Part shown: piece after piece, positions 45,777-54,456 of the stretch
Layout: each line of letters opens with the position of its first letter
Numbering within the stretch: position 1 is the stretch's first letter
From: DASVCS01 sp036381495
GTDB taxonomy: Bacteria > Gemmatimonadota > Gemmatimonadetes > Longimicrobiales > RSA9
Assembly (NCBI GenBank): GCA_036381495.1
Contig: DASVCS010000081.1
Location: 1 to 64,000, forward strand
Reading direction: 5' to 3'
Length of the DNA: 64,000 nt
Translations under genes and position numbers: made by a program
The notes under the pieces: model-generated
The model's input: only the letters and a program-made list of their open reading frames with translations
Database searches by the model: none
What the model was told of the DNA's origin: nothing

Positions 45777-45868
45777 GAGCGGTTCGCCCGCGGGTCCGGA
45801 GCCGCGCGGCCGCTCGCCGCGCTCGGTTCGCCGGCGCGTACGACGCCGAAGTGATGCGACAGCCGCTC
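45777..45868. repeat. Dispersed intergenic repeat, copy A
   Basis: This 92-base segment, in the 193-base spacer between the WalJ-like gene and the convergent rseP, aligns without gaps to 63121-63212 with about 83% identity. A stem (GAGCGG at the start with CCGCTC about 33 bases later, extendable by two GU pairs) is conserved in both copies. No protein is likely: the ends of the two copies lie in different contexts. Confidence 0.7.
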
Positions 45869-45962
45869 TGGTTCCTGCGGAAGATCCAGCGTTGATACGG
45901 CGTTCCGCGCGAGCGGTTCACCGCCCGCGGCGACGCCTGCGGGCGCCTTGTGCCGGCACGGC

Positions 45963-47366
45963 TTACAGGCCGAAGAGTCGCAGCACGTCGTTCGCGATGG
46001 CCCACACCATGATCGCCACGACGATCACGATGCCGACCTGCGTCAGGCGCAGCCGCTGCTCGTAGGAGAGTGCGCGGCCCCGCACCGCCTCGATCGCGAG
46101 GAAGAGGAGTTGCCCGCCATCCAGCACCGGGATGGGGAGCAGATTCAGCACGGCCAGGTTGATCGAGATCAGCGCCATGAAATCGAGGAACGGATCCAGG
46201 CCGGCGCGCGCGACCTGACCGCTCAACTGTCCGATCATGATCGGGCCGCCCAGCGATCGCGGGGATGCCTCTCCCGTGAAGAGGTCGCCGAGGAAGTCGA
46301 CGAGGAGCGCCGTCACGTTCCGTGTGCGCGTGATGCCGTGCACGACCGCCCCGCCGAGGGTCGGCCGCTCCCGGGGGATGAGAACGCCTACGCCGATGCG
46401 GCCGATGACCCTTCCTTCCCCACTCTCCAACGTGACCTCATCGGCCTCGGGGACCACGCGCACGGGGAGCATGCGACCGTCTCGCTCCACGCGCAAATCG
46501 ATGGCACGGCCCGGGTTGGACTGCACCACCTCGACGAGTTCCTGCCAGCTCTGCACCGGCTCCCCGGCCGCGAATCGGATCCGGTCGCCGGCACGCAGCC
46601 CGGCGGCCTCCCCCGCCCCGCCCTCCATGACACGTCCGAGGACCGGTGGCAAGCCGGGGTCGAGTGCGCCCACGAGTGCGATCTGCGCGCTGTCGTCCGC
46701 GGGTACCTGAATCGTCACCGGCACGGCATCCTCGAAGCGCAACGTGAGCGGACCGGATGAGGCCGTGAGCAGGATCGCCCGCAGGTCCCCCCAATCGTCG
46801 ACCGCCTCTCCATTCGCGCCCACGATCCGCGTCCCTGCGGGCACGGACGCCAGCGCCGCAGCGCCCGGCGGCAGCTCTCCCGGACGCAGGTCCGGCACGC
46901 GCGCCTCCGGCTGGATCTCGATTCCCCAGACGAGTGCGCCGGCCGCGAAGATGAGGACGGCGAACAGGATGTTCATGATCACGCCGGCCGAGATGACGAG
47001 CGCGCGCGCGGGGAGCGATTTCGACTCGAAATCCCGCGGGCCCGGCGTACGACCTCCTTCCGTCTCCGCGGTCAGCCCGAGGTCGGTCGCACCCGCCACG
47101 CCCGTCTGCTCCTCCGCCTCGGCCTTGCCGCCCTCGAGCGGCTCGAGCTCCTCCATTCCCGCCATCCGGACATAGCCGCCCAGTGGGAGCCACGAGATGA
47201 CGTACTCGGTCTCGCCGTGGCGGAAGCCCCAGAGCTTCGGCCCCAGGCCAATGGAAAAGCGCGGCACCTCGATGTCCACCAGCTTGGCGGTGATGAAGTG
47301 CCCCAGCTCGTGGACGAAGATCAGCACGCCGAGGACGACGATCGTTGCGAGAATCGTGGTCAGCAT
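45963..47366 (-). CDS. rseP: RIP zinc metalloprotease RseP
   Basis: This site-2 protease cleaves membrane-bound anti-sigma factors and remnant signal peptides. The 467-residue protein has the membrane HExxH motif (H19, E20, H23 in VHELGHF), a large periplasmic part with two PDZ domains (about 155-215 and 235-320) and the second active-site motif PVLDGGQL near residue 415. An extra Glu/Gly-rich segment (about 72-105) precedes the first PDZ. It overlaps dxr by 7 bases. Confidence 0.96.
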   Translation of the reverse strand: MLTTILATIVVLGVLIFVHELGHFITAKLVDIEVPRFSIGLGPKLWGFRHGETEYVISWLPLGGYVRMAGMEELEPLEGGKAEAEEQTGVAGATDLGLTAETEGGRTPGPRDFESKSLPARALVISAGVIMNILFAVLIFAAGALVWGIEIQPEARVPDLRPGELPPGAAALASVPAGTRIVGANGEAVDDWGDLRAILLTASSGPLTLRFEDAVPVTIQVPADDSAQIALVGALDPGLPPVLGRVMEGGAGEAAGLRAGDRIRFAAGEPVQSWQELVEVVQSNPGRAIDLRVERDGRMLPVRVVPEADEVTLESGEGRVIGRIGVGVLIPRERPTLGGAVVHGITRTRNVTALLVDFLGDLFTGEASPRSLGGPIMIGQLSGQVARAGLDPFLDFMALISINLAVLNLLPIPVLDGGQLLFLAIEAVRGRALSYEQRLRLTQVGIVIVVAIMVWAIANDVLRLFGL

Positions 47367-48514
47367 CGATGCTCCAAGACTTTCCGCGTGGCCGCGCGCG
47401 CCCGCCGGTCCGCGTCCATCACGGTGGCCAGCGAATCCACTGGAACCGGCTCATGCTCCCTCAGTACCCGCCGGATCGACTCCGCGATCCCTGGGAACGG
47501 CAATTCCCCGGCCAGGAAGGCCGCGACCGCCACCTCGTTCGCCGCGTTGAAGACCGCGGGCGCGGTCCCTCCCTGCCGCCCGGCCTCGATGCCGAGCGCG
47601 AACGCGGGGAAGCACTCCGGATCCAGCGGCTCGAAGGTGAGCGGCCCCGCCGCGACCGCATCGAAGGGCCGTACGCCTCGATCCGCGACTCGCTCCGGGT
47701 GCGTCAGCGCGTACAGGATCGGCAACTCCATGGTCGGAAAGCCGAGCTGCGCCAGCACGGAACCGTCGACGAACTCGACCATTGAATGGATGATCGACTG
47801 CGGGTGGATCACGACATCGATACGATCGTACGGCATCCCGAAGAGGAAGTGGGCCTCGATCACTTCGAGCGCCTTGTTCGCGAGCGTCGCCGAGTCGATC
47901 GTGATCTTGGCGCCCATCTCCCACGTCGGGTGGCGCAGCGCCTCCTCCGGCGTCACGCCGCGCAGCGACTCCGGCGCTCGATCCCGGAACGGCCCTCCCG
48001 ATGCGGTCAGCACCAGCCGCCGCACCGCATTCGGTCCCGCCCCGTCGAGACACTGCACGATCGCGCTATGCTCACTGTCGACCGGGATCAGCTCGCCGCC
48101 TCCCGTGCGAAGCGCGTCCATGATCAGCGGTCCGCCCACGACCAGCGACTCCTTGTTCGCCAGCGCAAGCCGCTTCCCCGCCGAGAGCGCAGCCAACGTC
48201 GCCTCGAGCCCCGCCGCGCCCACGACCGCGTTGATCACGATGTCGACATCCGGGTGCGCGGCCGCCTCGAGCAACGCCGCCTCTCCCGACCGCCAGACGG
48301 TACCCGGCATTGTCGGCAGCTCCGCATCCGTCTCGCAGCCCACCACGACCGCGAGCGCCGGCTGCACCTGCCGGACCTGCGCCGCCAGTGCCTCGACGCT
48401 CGTGTGCGCGCTCAGCGCGACCACGCGGAAGCGCTCGCGGTGCCGCTCGAGCACCGCGAGTGCACTCCGCCCGATGGACCCCGTCGAACCGAGCACCGCC
48501 ACGCCTACCGCCAC
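47360..48514 (-). CDS. dxr: 1-deoxy-D-xylulose-5-phosphate reductoisomerase
   Basis: DXR makes MEP, the committed step of the non-mevalonate isoprenoid route. The 384-residue product has the NADPH motif GSTGSIGRSAL, the LANKESLVVGG region, the metal-site LIPVDSEHSAIVQC and the flexible-loop TASGGPFRD stretch. It starts with a GTG overlapping the cdsA end by 10 bases, in the standard uppS-cdsA-dxr-rseP order. Confidence 0.97.
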   Translation of the reverse strand: MAVGVAVLGSTGSIGRSALAVLERHRERFRVVALSAHTSVEALAAQVRQVQPALAVVVGCETDAELPTMPGTVWRSGEAALLEAAAHPDVDIVINAVVGAAGLEATLAALSAGKRLALANKESLVVGGPLIMDALRTGGGELIPVDSEHSAIVQCLDGAGPNAVRRLVLTASGGPFRDRAPESLRGVTPEEALRHPTWEMGAKITIDSATLANKALEVIEAHFLFGMPYDRIDVVIHPQSIIHSMVEFVDGSVLAQLGFPTMELPILYALTHPERVADRGVRPFDAVAAGPLTFEPLDPECFPAFALGIEAGRQGGTAPAVFNAANEVAVAAFLAGELPFPGIAESIRRVLREHEPVPVDSLATVMDADRRARAATRKVLEHRC

Positions 48515-49389
48515 GCGGAGCCTCCCATGGACAACGCCACGACGCCGCCGATGTACCAGTACGCCACCGGGAGCGTGTAGAAGAGCGCATCGAAACGGTC
48601 CAGGAACCCGCCGTGCCCGGGCAGCACGCGCCCCGAATCCTTCACACCCGCCTCACGTTTGTAGAGCGACTCGACGAGATCGCCGATCTGTGCGATCACA
48701 CCGATCAGGGCGCCGCCGATCGCGCCGGCCACGGGTCCGATCGGCAACTCGAGCCACCCCTCGAGCGCGAGCGCCGCGAACACTCCACCCACCACCACCG
48801 CGCCAACGACCCCGGCGACCGCGCCCTCGACCGTCTTCCCCGGACTCACGCGCGGAATGAGCCGATGGCGACCCCACCTCCGCCCCGCGAAATAGGCGCA
48901 CGCATCGTTGATCCACGTCAGGCCCACCGCGAAGACGACGAGCGCCGTACCGATTCGGGCATCCCCCGCACCCAGCGGCAGGTGTCGCAGAAAGAGCGCG
49001 TACGCGAGCGTCCCACCCGGCAGGATCGCGCCCAGCGCAGTGACCGAGACCACGGCCAGCGGCGCGCCCTCGACACCGCGCGCCCACACCGCGGCCGCGC
49101 CCACGCCGAGGACGAACGCCAGCATCAGCGGCCAGAGCAGCGCCGCCGCCGATGCCTCCGGACGCGCCGCCGCCACCAGCACGAACAACGCCGCCGCCGC
49201 AATGCCCGGCGGTGCGAACGCGCGGACTCCGCGCCGCGCCGCCAACCGATAGACCTCGGCGGCCGCTCCCCCGGCGATCACGGCCAGTACGGCGGCCAAC
49301 GGCCAACCGCCCAGGTAGATGAGAAAGACCGCCAGCGGGATGCCCACGCCTGCGACCGCGACTCGCTGGGCCAACTCGCTGCGGGCCAT
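48505..49389 (-). CDS. cdsA: Phosphatidate cytidylyltransferase
   Basis: CdsA makes CDP-diacylglycerol for all phospholipids. The 294-residue membrane protein has about eight hydrophobic helices and the C-terminal signature SLYKREAGVKDSGRVLPGHG followed by DRFDAL. The SPGKTVEG motif is also intact. It begins 3 bases after uppS. Confidence 0.96.
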   Translation of the reverse strand: MARSELAQRVAVAGVGIPLAVFLIYLGGWPLAAVLAVIAGGAAAEVYRLAARRGVRAFAPPGIAAAALFVLVAAARPEASAAALLWPLMLAFVLGVGAAAVWARGVEGAPLAVVSVTALGAILPGGTLAYALFLRHLPLGAGDARIGTALVVFAVGLTWINDACAYFAGRRWGRHRLIPRVSPGKTVEGAVAGVVGAVVVGGVFAALALEGWLELPIGPVAGAIGGALIGVIAQIGDLVESLYKREAGVKDSGRVLPGHGGFLDRFDALFYTLPVAYWYIGGVVALSMGGSAWR

Positions 49390-49392
49390 CCC

Positions 49393-50148
49393 TCAGACCG
49401 CCGTCACTCCGCCGAAGCGCCGCTCCCGCTTCTGATAATCGTGAATCGCCTGAAAGAGGTGTTCGCGCCGGAAGTCCGGCCACAGCACCGGAGAGAGGAA
49501 CAACTCCGTGTACGCGAGTTGCCACAGCATGAAGTTGCTGATCCGCTGCTCCCCCGAGGTCCGGATCAGCAGGTCCGGATCCGCCAGCCCCGCCGTGTAC
49601 AGCTCGGCGGAAATCGCGGACTCATCGAGTTCCTGCGGCGAGAGCGATCCGGACCGCACACGCTCCGCCAACCTGCGCATCGCGCGCACCAGCTCCGCGC
49701 GACCGCTGTAACTCACCATCAGGTTCAACCGCAGCACGGCCCCGCCCCGCGTCGCCCGTTCCACGTCCGCGATCGCGGCCCGCGGAAGCGCGGAAAGGCG
49801 ATCCAGATCGCCGAACACCCGCACCTCCACCCCACGCCGCTTCAGCGTGTCTCGCTCCCGAATCAGATAGCGCCGAAGCAGGGTCATGAGCGCCGAGACC
49901 TCACGAGCCGGTCGCCGCCAGTTTTCCTGCGAAAATGCGTACAGCGTCAGGATCCGAACACCCGCATCCACCGCCCCCTCGACCGCCTCGCGCACTGCCT
50001 TCATCCCCGCCGCGTGCCCCCGGTAGCGGGGGAGGCTCCGCGCCCGCGCCCACCGCCCGTTGCCATCCATGATGATGGCCACGTGCGCCGGGATCCGCCC
50101 GCCCAACTTGATCAGCTCGAGGGACTCCGAAGACACCATCTCCAGCAT
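49393..50148 (-). CDS. uppS: Undecaprenyl diphosphate synthase
   Basis: UppS makes the C55 carrier lipid for peptidoglycan by cis-prenyl addition. The 251-residue product has IIMDGNGRWA with the catalytic Asp, RGHAAGMKAVREAVE, FSQENWRRP and the C-terminal PDLLIRTSGEQRISNFMLWQ blocks. The 97 bases between frr and uppS hold nothing I can name. Confidence 0.97.
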   Translation of the reverse strand: MLEMVSSESLELIKLGGRIPAHVAIIMDGNGRWARARSLPRYRGHAAGMKAVREAVEGAVDAGVRILTLYAFSQENWRRPAREVSALMTLLRRYLIRERDTLKRRGVEVRVFGDLDRLSALPRAAIADVERATRGGAVLRLNLMVSYSGRAELVRAMRRLAERVRSGSLSPQELDESAISAELYTAGLADPDLLIRTSGEQRISNFMLWQLAYTELFLSPVLWPDFRREHLFQAIHDYQKRERRFGGVTAV

Positions 50149-50245
50149 CAGCCGCCGATGGATCGAGTCACGGTTGCCGCGGATTCACCGGTCCGCTCCG
50201 CCATGTCCTCACGCCACGCACCTTCCCGCCCGGCTCGCCTTCACG

Positions 50246-50797
50246 TCAGACCTCCATGACCTCCTGCTCCTTGGCCGCAAGGAGCTGGTCGATCCGCTCG
50301 ATGAACTGGTCCGTCAAGCGCTGGATCTCGTCCACCTGTCGGTGCGCCTCATCCTCTCCGATCTCATGCGCCTGCTGGCGCCGCCGGATCTCCTTGTTCG
50401 CCTCCTGGCGCGCGTGCCTCACCGCGACGCGGCCCTCCTCCGCCAGCCGGTGCAGCAGCCGCACCAGATCCCTGCGACGTTCCTCGTTCAACGCAGGGAT
50501 CGGAAGCCGGATGACATTGCCGTCGTTCGCCGGGTTCAGGCCCAGGTCCGACGCCTGAATCGCCTTCTCGATGTCCGGCAGCAAACTCTTGTCCCAGGGT
50601 TGGATCAGCAACAATCGCGGCTCCGGTGCGCTGATCGTGCTCACCTGGTTCAACGGCATCTTGCTCCCGTACGCCGTCACACGCACCGTGTCCAGGAGCG
50701 CCGGACTGGCCTTGCCGGTCCGAACCGACGCGAACTCACGGCGCATCGCCGCCAGCGCCTTCTCCATCTGCTCCCGCGCATGCGCTGTCGAATCCAT
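50246..50797 (-). CDS. frr: Ribosome recycling factor
   Basis: RRF splits post-termination ribosomes with EF-G. The 183-residue product has RTGKASPALLDTVRV, the NQVSTISAPEPRLL segment and DGNVIRLPIPALNEERRRDL, with the long helical bundle at both ends. The ATG at 50797 sits after a GAAGGGAGGGG; a longer frame has no similarity. It lies 55 bases after pyrH. Confidence 0.97.
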   Translation of the reverse strand: MDSTAHAREQMEKALAAMRREFASVRTGKASPALLDTVRVTAYGSKMPLNQVSTISAPEPRLLLIQPWDKSLLPDIEKAIQASDLGLNPANDGNVIRLPIPALNEERRRDLVRLLHRLAEEGRVAVRHARQEANKEIRRRQQAHEIGEDEAHRQVDEIQRLTDQFIERIDQLLAAKEQEVMEV

Positions 50798-50852
50798 GGG
50801 CCCCTCCCTTCGCCGTACCCGCCGGAAAACCGCTAAGATAACCGACGGACCT

Positions 50853-51602
50853 TCAGCAGACCAGCGTGCCGACGCGCTCTCCACGAATCGCCGCCGCCAC
50901 CGCGCCACGCCGCTGGATGTTCAACACCACGATCGGAAGATCGTTGTCCTTGCACAACGAGATCGCTGCCGCGTCCATGACCCCCAACTCCCGGGTCATC
51001 ACCTCCATGAACGACAACCGCGGAATGAATTCCGCGGTCGGATCCTTCGTCGGATCGGCGCTGTAGACGCCCTCGACCTTGGTCGCCTTGATCAGGACGT
51101 CCGCCTCCATCTCGATCGCGCGGAGGACCGCCGCCGTGTCCGTCGAGAAGTACGGGTTCCCCGTGCCTCCGGCGAAGACCACCACGCGCCCCTTCTCGAG
51201 GTGCCGCAACGCGCGCCGCCGGATGTACGGCTCCGCCAACTCCTCCATGCGGATCGCCGTCATCACCCGCGTCTGCACGCCCTTGCGCTCGAGCAGGTCC
51301 TGAAGCGCCAGTGCGTTGATGATCGTCGCCAGCATGCCCATGTAATCCGCGCTGACACGATCCATCCCTTCCTGGCTCGCCTGCGTCCCCCGCACGATGT
51401 TGCCCCCGCCGATCACCAGCCCCAGCGCCACCCCCATCTCATGGACAGACTTGATCTCATCCGTCATCCGATCCACGACGGGCGGCGAGATCCCGAACCC
51501 CTGATCACCCGCCAGCGCTTCGCCGCTCAGCTTCAACAGCACCCGCCGATACCGCAGCTCGTCCTTCGTCGCCAAACCATCTCCCCGGGTCCCAGGCTCC
51601 AT
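50853..51602 (-). CDS. pyrH: Uridylate kinase
   Basis: PyrH phosphorylates UMP to UDP. The 249-residue product has LLKLSGEALAGDQGFGI, GLVIGGGNIVRG, the DYMGMLATIINALAL block and VVFAGGTGNPYFSTDTAA. I use the ATG at 51602; a TTG at 51575 following GGGGAGAT is a possible later start and matches the family length better. It overlaps no neighbour; tsf ends 32 bases upstream. Confidence 0.96.
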   Translation of the reverse strand: MEPGTRGDGLATKDELRYRRVLLKLSGEALAGDQGFGISPPVVDRMTDEIKSVHEMGVALGLVIGGGNIVRGTQASQEGMDRVSADYMGMLATIINALALQDLLERKGVQTRVMTAIRMEELAEPYIRRRALRHLEKGRVVVFAGGTGNPYFSTDTAAVLRAIEMEADVLIKATKVEGVYSADPTKDPTAEFIPRLSFMEVMTRELGVMDAAAISLCKDNDLPIVVLNIQRRGAVAAAIRGERVGTLVC

Positions 51603-51634
51603 CCGCCGGGCAACGCCGCCCGCCGCGCGTTCCC

Positions 51635-52228
51635 CTACTCGCCCAGTTCGAACCGCGCGAAGCGTCGCACCACGATCCGCTCCCCCGTCCGCGCCGAGAC
51701 CTCCGTGATGAGCTGCCCCACCGTCTTCTCCGGCACCTTCACGAACGGTTGCTCGAGGAGCGTGTTGTCCGCAAAAAACTTCTTCATCCTCCCGTCTACG
51801 ATCCGATCCCACAGGTGTTCCGGCTTCCCTTCCTTCTTCACCTGCTCCCGGAAGACCGAACGCTCCCGCTCCACCACTTCCGCCGGAATCTCCTCCTCCG
51901 AAATCGCCAGCGGAGCCGACGCCGCCACGTGCATTGCCAGGTCCCGCACCAGCCCCTGGAACTCGTCCGTTCGGGCGACGAAGTCCGTCTCGCAGTTCAC
52001 TTCGATCAGCACGCCGATCCGGCCGCCCATGTGCACGTAGCTCCCGATCGCGCCTTCCCGCGCCTCACGCCCTGCACGCTTCGCCGCCTTCGCCGCACCC
52101 TTCGCCCGCAGGATGTCCACCGCCGTTTCAATGTCACCGCCGGCTTCCTCCAACGCCTTCTTGCATTCCAACATCCCGGCGCCCGTCCGATCCCGCAGCG
52201 CCTTCACCTGCTCCGCACTGATCGCCAT
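51635..52228 (-). CDS. tsf: Translation elongation factor Ts
   Basis: EF-Ts recycles EF-Tu-GDP. The 197-residue product is the short form found in many bacteria: an N-terminal UBA-like domain (VKALRDRTGAGMLECKKALEE), the core signature EVNCETDFVARTDEF, and a single C-terminal coiled region. An AGGAAGGGACAGGA stretch is upstream of the ATG at 52228. It follows rpsB after a 178-base spacer that holds a terminator-like hairpin. Confidence 0.97.
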   Translation of the reverse strand: MAISAEQVKALRDRTGAGMLECKKALEEAGGDIETAVDILRAKGAAKAAKRAGREAREGAIGSYVHMGGRIGVLIEVNCETDFVARTDEFQGLVRDLAMHVAASAPLAISEEEIPAEVVERERSVFREQVKKEGKPEHLWDRIVDGRMKKFFADNTLLEQPFVKVPEKTVGQLITEVSARTGERIVVRRFARFELGE

Positions 52229-52325
52229 GCGTCCTGTCCCTTCCTGTCCAATGCCATTCGTCACTTCACGACCCTTCCATGTGCCGCCTCCCGACGACAC
52301 CCACAGCCCCCGCGCCGCACTCGTG

Positions 52326-52367
52326 AAAAAGCGCCGCAGAGCTGCAGGGCTGCAGCGCTGCAGCGCT
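52326..52367 (-). terminator. Terminator/attenuator between rpsB and tsf
   Basis: On the minus strand a 10-bp stem (52367-52358 with 52339-52330, one GU pair) encloses an inner GCTGCA/TGCAGC hairpin and runs directly into TTTTT. Repeated CTGCAG units make up the stem. It lies between rpsB and tsf, so read-through would set the ratio of S2 to EF-Ts. Confidence 0.65.
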
Positions 52368-52406
52368 GTTCACGCGCTGAGCGGCCACGACCGGCGAGGC
52401 GGCGAC

Positions 52407-53267
52407 CTACGCCTCCTCGCCCTCCTCGCCCGTCCGGAGGTTCGCGATCACCTCCGGCCGCGGACGCCGGCGCCGGCGTGGGCGCCGGCGCGGGCGCTTC
52501 TCCTCTTCCTGCTGTGCCATCCCCGTCTCCGAGGAATATGTCACGGCCTCCGCCTCCGCGGCCCGCCGCCGCACCTCCGGCGGGAGCTCGCGCCGCGCCT
52601 GCTCGATCGAATCCGCGACCGCGCCCGCGATCAACATGACGGCCCGGATCGCATCATCGTTCCCCGGAATCGGGTAGTCGATCAGATCCGGATCCGCGTT
52701 CGTGTCCGCGATCGCGATCACGGGGATCCCCAGCTTGTTCGCTTCCTTGACCGCGATCAACTCCTTCTTCGCATCGACGGCGAAGATCGCCCCCGGCAGC
52801 CGGGCCATGTCCTTCACCCCGGCCAGGTACTTCGCCAGCTTCTCGCGCTCCCGCGAGAGCATCAACTGTTCCTTCTTCGTATAGAACTCGAAGGCGCCTT
52901 CCTCCAGCCCACGCTCGAGATCCTTCAGCCGTCGGATCTGCTTCTTGATCGTCTGAAAGTTGGTGAGCATTCCGCCCAGCCAGCGCTCCGTCACGTAAAA
53001 CGCATCGCAACGCTGCGCTTCCTGCTCGATGACCGGCCGCAACTGCCGCTTCGTACAGACGAACAAGACCCGATCGCCCCGGAGCGTCACCTCCCGCACG
53101 ATACGCTGCGCCTCTTGCAGACACTGCAGCGTCTTCTTCAGGTCGATGATGTAGATGCCGTTGCGCTCCGCGAAGATGTAACGCCGCATCTTCGGGTTCC
53201 AACGGCTGGTCTGGTGCCCGAAATGGACACCCGCCGCCAGGAGATCTTTGAGCTGGACTTCTGCCAT
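52407..53267 (-). CDS. rpsB: 30S ribosomal protein S2 with a basic C-terminal extension
   Basis: S2 sits on the back of the 30S head-body junction. The 286-residue product has LLAAGVHFGHQTSRWNP, ERWLGGMLTNFQTIK and IAIADTNADPDLIDYPIPGND. After about residue 225 there is an added tail of about 60 residues with an Arg/Pro cluster (RPRRRPRRRRRPRP) and an acidic end, not part of the core fold. The 183-base spacer upstream, after rpsI, shows no clear promoter. Confidence 0.97.
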   Translation of the reverse strand: MAEVQLKDLLAAGVHFGHQTSRWNPKMRRYIFAERNGIYIIDLKKTLQCLQEAQRIVREVTLRGDRVLFVCTKRQLRPVIEQEAQRCDAFYVTERWLGGMLTNFQTIKKQIRRLKDLERGLEEGAFEFYTKKEQLMLSREREKLAKYLAGVKDMARLPGAIFAVDAKKELIAVKEANKLGIPVIAIADTNADPDLIDYPIPGNDDAIRAVMLIAGAVADSIEQARRELPPEVRRRAAEAEAVTYSSETGMAQQEEEKRPRRRPRRRRRPRPEVIANLRTGEEGEEA

Positions 53268-53450
53268 TCCCTAACTGCCTCTCGATGGGGTTGGACCTCC
53301 ACCGCCTTCCTCCGCCCCGCCGCCCTGTCCGGGACCCCAGCGAAACGTCCGGCGATGTGCGTATTGATCAGGCCAAGGCTCCACGCCGACTGCGCCGGCG
53401 CCACGCCAAGCGCCGCCGCACAGCCCCTTGGTCTTAACCTTCGAGGCGCA

Positions 53451-53846
53451 TCAGCGCTTCGAGAACTGGAACCGCTTGCGTGCCCCCGGCCGGCCCGGCT
53501 TCTTCCGCTCGACCTCCCGCGGATCCCGGGTGAGGAGCCCGCGCGCGCGCATCGTGCCGCGCAGATCCGGGTCCATCACGACCAGCGCGCGCGCCACCGC
53601 CAGACGAATCGCGCCCGCCTGCCCCGTCAGCCCGCCGCCGTTCACCTTCACCTTGACGTCCAGCCGCCCCTGCTGCTCCGCCGCGAGCAACGGCTCCTGC
53701 GCATGTTGTTGCAACGACAGCCGCGGGAAGTATTCCGCCAGCGTCCGCCCGTTCACCTCCCACGTCCCATCTCCGGGCCGCAGGTACACCCGCGCCACGC
53801 TCGCCTTCCGCCGACCCACGCCGTGATACTGCTCCCTCACCGCCAT
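53451..53846 (-). CDS. rpsI: 30S ribosomal protein S9
   Basis: S9 contacts the P-site tRNA through its C-terminal tail. The 131-residue product begins with a short N-terminus and has YHGVGRRKASVARVYL, NGGGLTGQAGAIRLAVARAL and the conserved C-terminal RPGARKRFQFSKR. It follows rplM after 1 base. Confidence 0.98.
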   Translation of the reverse strand: MAVREQYHGVGRRKASVARVYLRPGDGTWEVNGRTLAEYFPRLSLQQHAQEPLLAAEQQGRLDVKVKVNGGGLTGQAGAIRLAVARALVVMDPDLRGTMRARGLLTRDPREVERKKPGRPGARKRFQFSKR

Positions 53847-53847
53847 C

Positions 53848-54276
53848 TCAAACCTCCAACGGCTCGGGCTTCTGGCCCTCGTGCGGGTGCGACGGGCCCG
53901 CGTAGACTCGCAGCTTCTTCCGCACCAGCCGCCCCAGGTTGTTCTTCGGCAACATCCCCTTCACCGCACGCTCGATCACCCGTTCCGGGTGTTCGGCCAG
54001 CATCTCCTTGAAAGGCGTGAACCGCTCGCCGCCCATGTACCCCGTGTGGCGGAAATAACGCTTCTGCTCCGCCTTGTTCCCCGTCACGCGAACCTTCTCG
54101 GCGTTGATCACCACCACGAAGTCGCCCGTGTCCAGATGCGGCGTGTACATCGGCTTGTGCTTGCCGCGCAGGATCTTCGCCACCTCGCTGGCGAGCCGGC
54201 CCAAGACCTTCCCCTCCGCATCGACCAGCCACCACCGGCGTTGCAGCTCGGATGCCTTCGGCGTATACGTCTTCAT
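53848..54276 (-). CDS. rplM: 50S ribosomal protein L13
   Basis: L13 is an early 23S-binding protein. The 142-residue product has WWLVDAEGKVLGRLASEVAK, the NAEKVRVTGNKAEQKRYFRH block and VKGMLPKNNLGR. The ATG at 54276 follows AAGGAAT, and a very good promoter lies upstream. It opens the rplM-rpsI-rpsB-tsf run. Confidence 0.98.
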   Translation of the reverse strand: MKTYTPKASELQRRWWLVDAEGKVLGRLASEVAKILRGKHKPMYTPHLDTGDFVVVINAEKVRVTGNKAEQKRYFRHTGYMGGERFTPFKEMLAEHPERVIERAVKGMLPKNNLGRLVRKKLRVYAGPSHPHEGQKPEPLEV

Positions 54277-54318
54277 TCCTTCCTCATACGGATTCCGTAC
54301 AACGCGGCACAGCTTTTC

Positions 54319-54347
54319 AGAATAGCTCGGATCACAGCCAATGTCAA
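54319..54347 (-). promoter_or_regulatory. Sigma-70-type promoter of rplM-rpsI
   Basis: On the minus strand TTGACA (54347-54342) and TATTCT (54324-54319) are separated by 17 bases. This is the best consensus match in the window and lies 43 bases before the rplM start codon. The rest of the 180-base spacer to the sigma-factor gene shows nothing more. Confidence 0.75.
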
Positions 54348-54456
54348 GTCCATCCGACGCTTCACCGGCCGCACGCGCGTCGAACCGCCATTCCGCGCTA
54401 CCGCCGCCCCGATGCGCGGACACCCCGCGACGCCCGCAGCGGATCCGGCCCCTGGC

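Noticed and set aside
45777..45868. Reading repeat copy A as part of a small protein gene
   Set aside because: Both copies give an Arg-rich frame of similar wording, but with no ribosome site and different downstream ends; nucleotide-level repeat is the better description.
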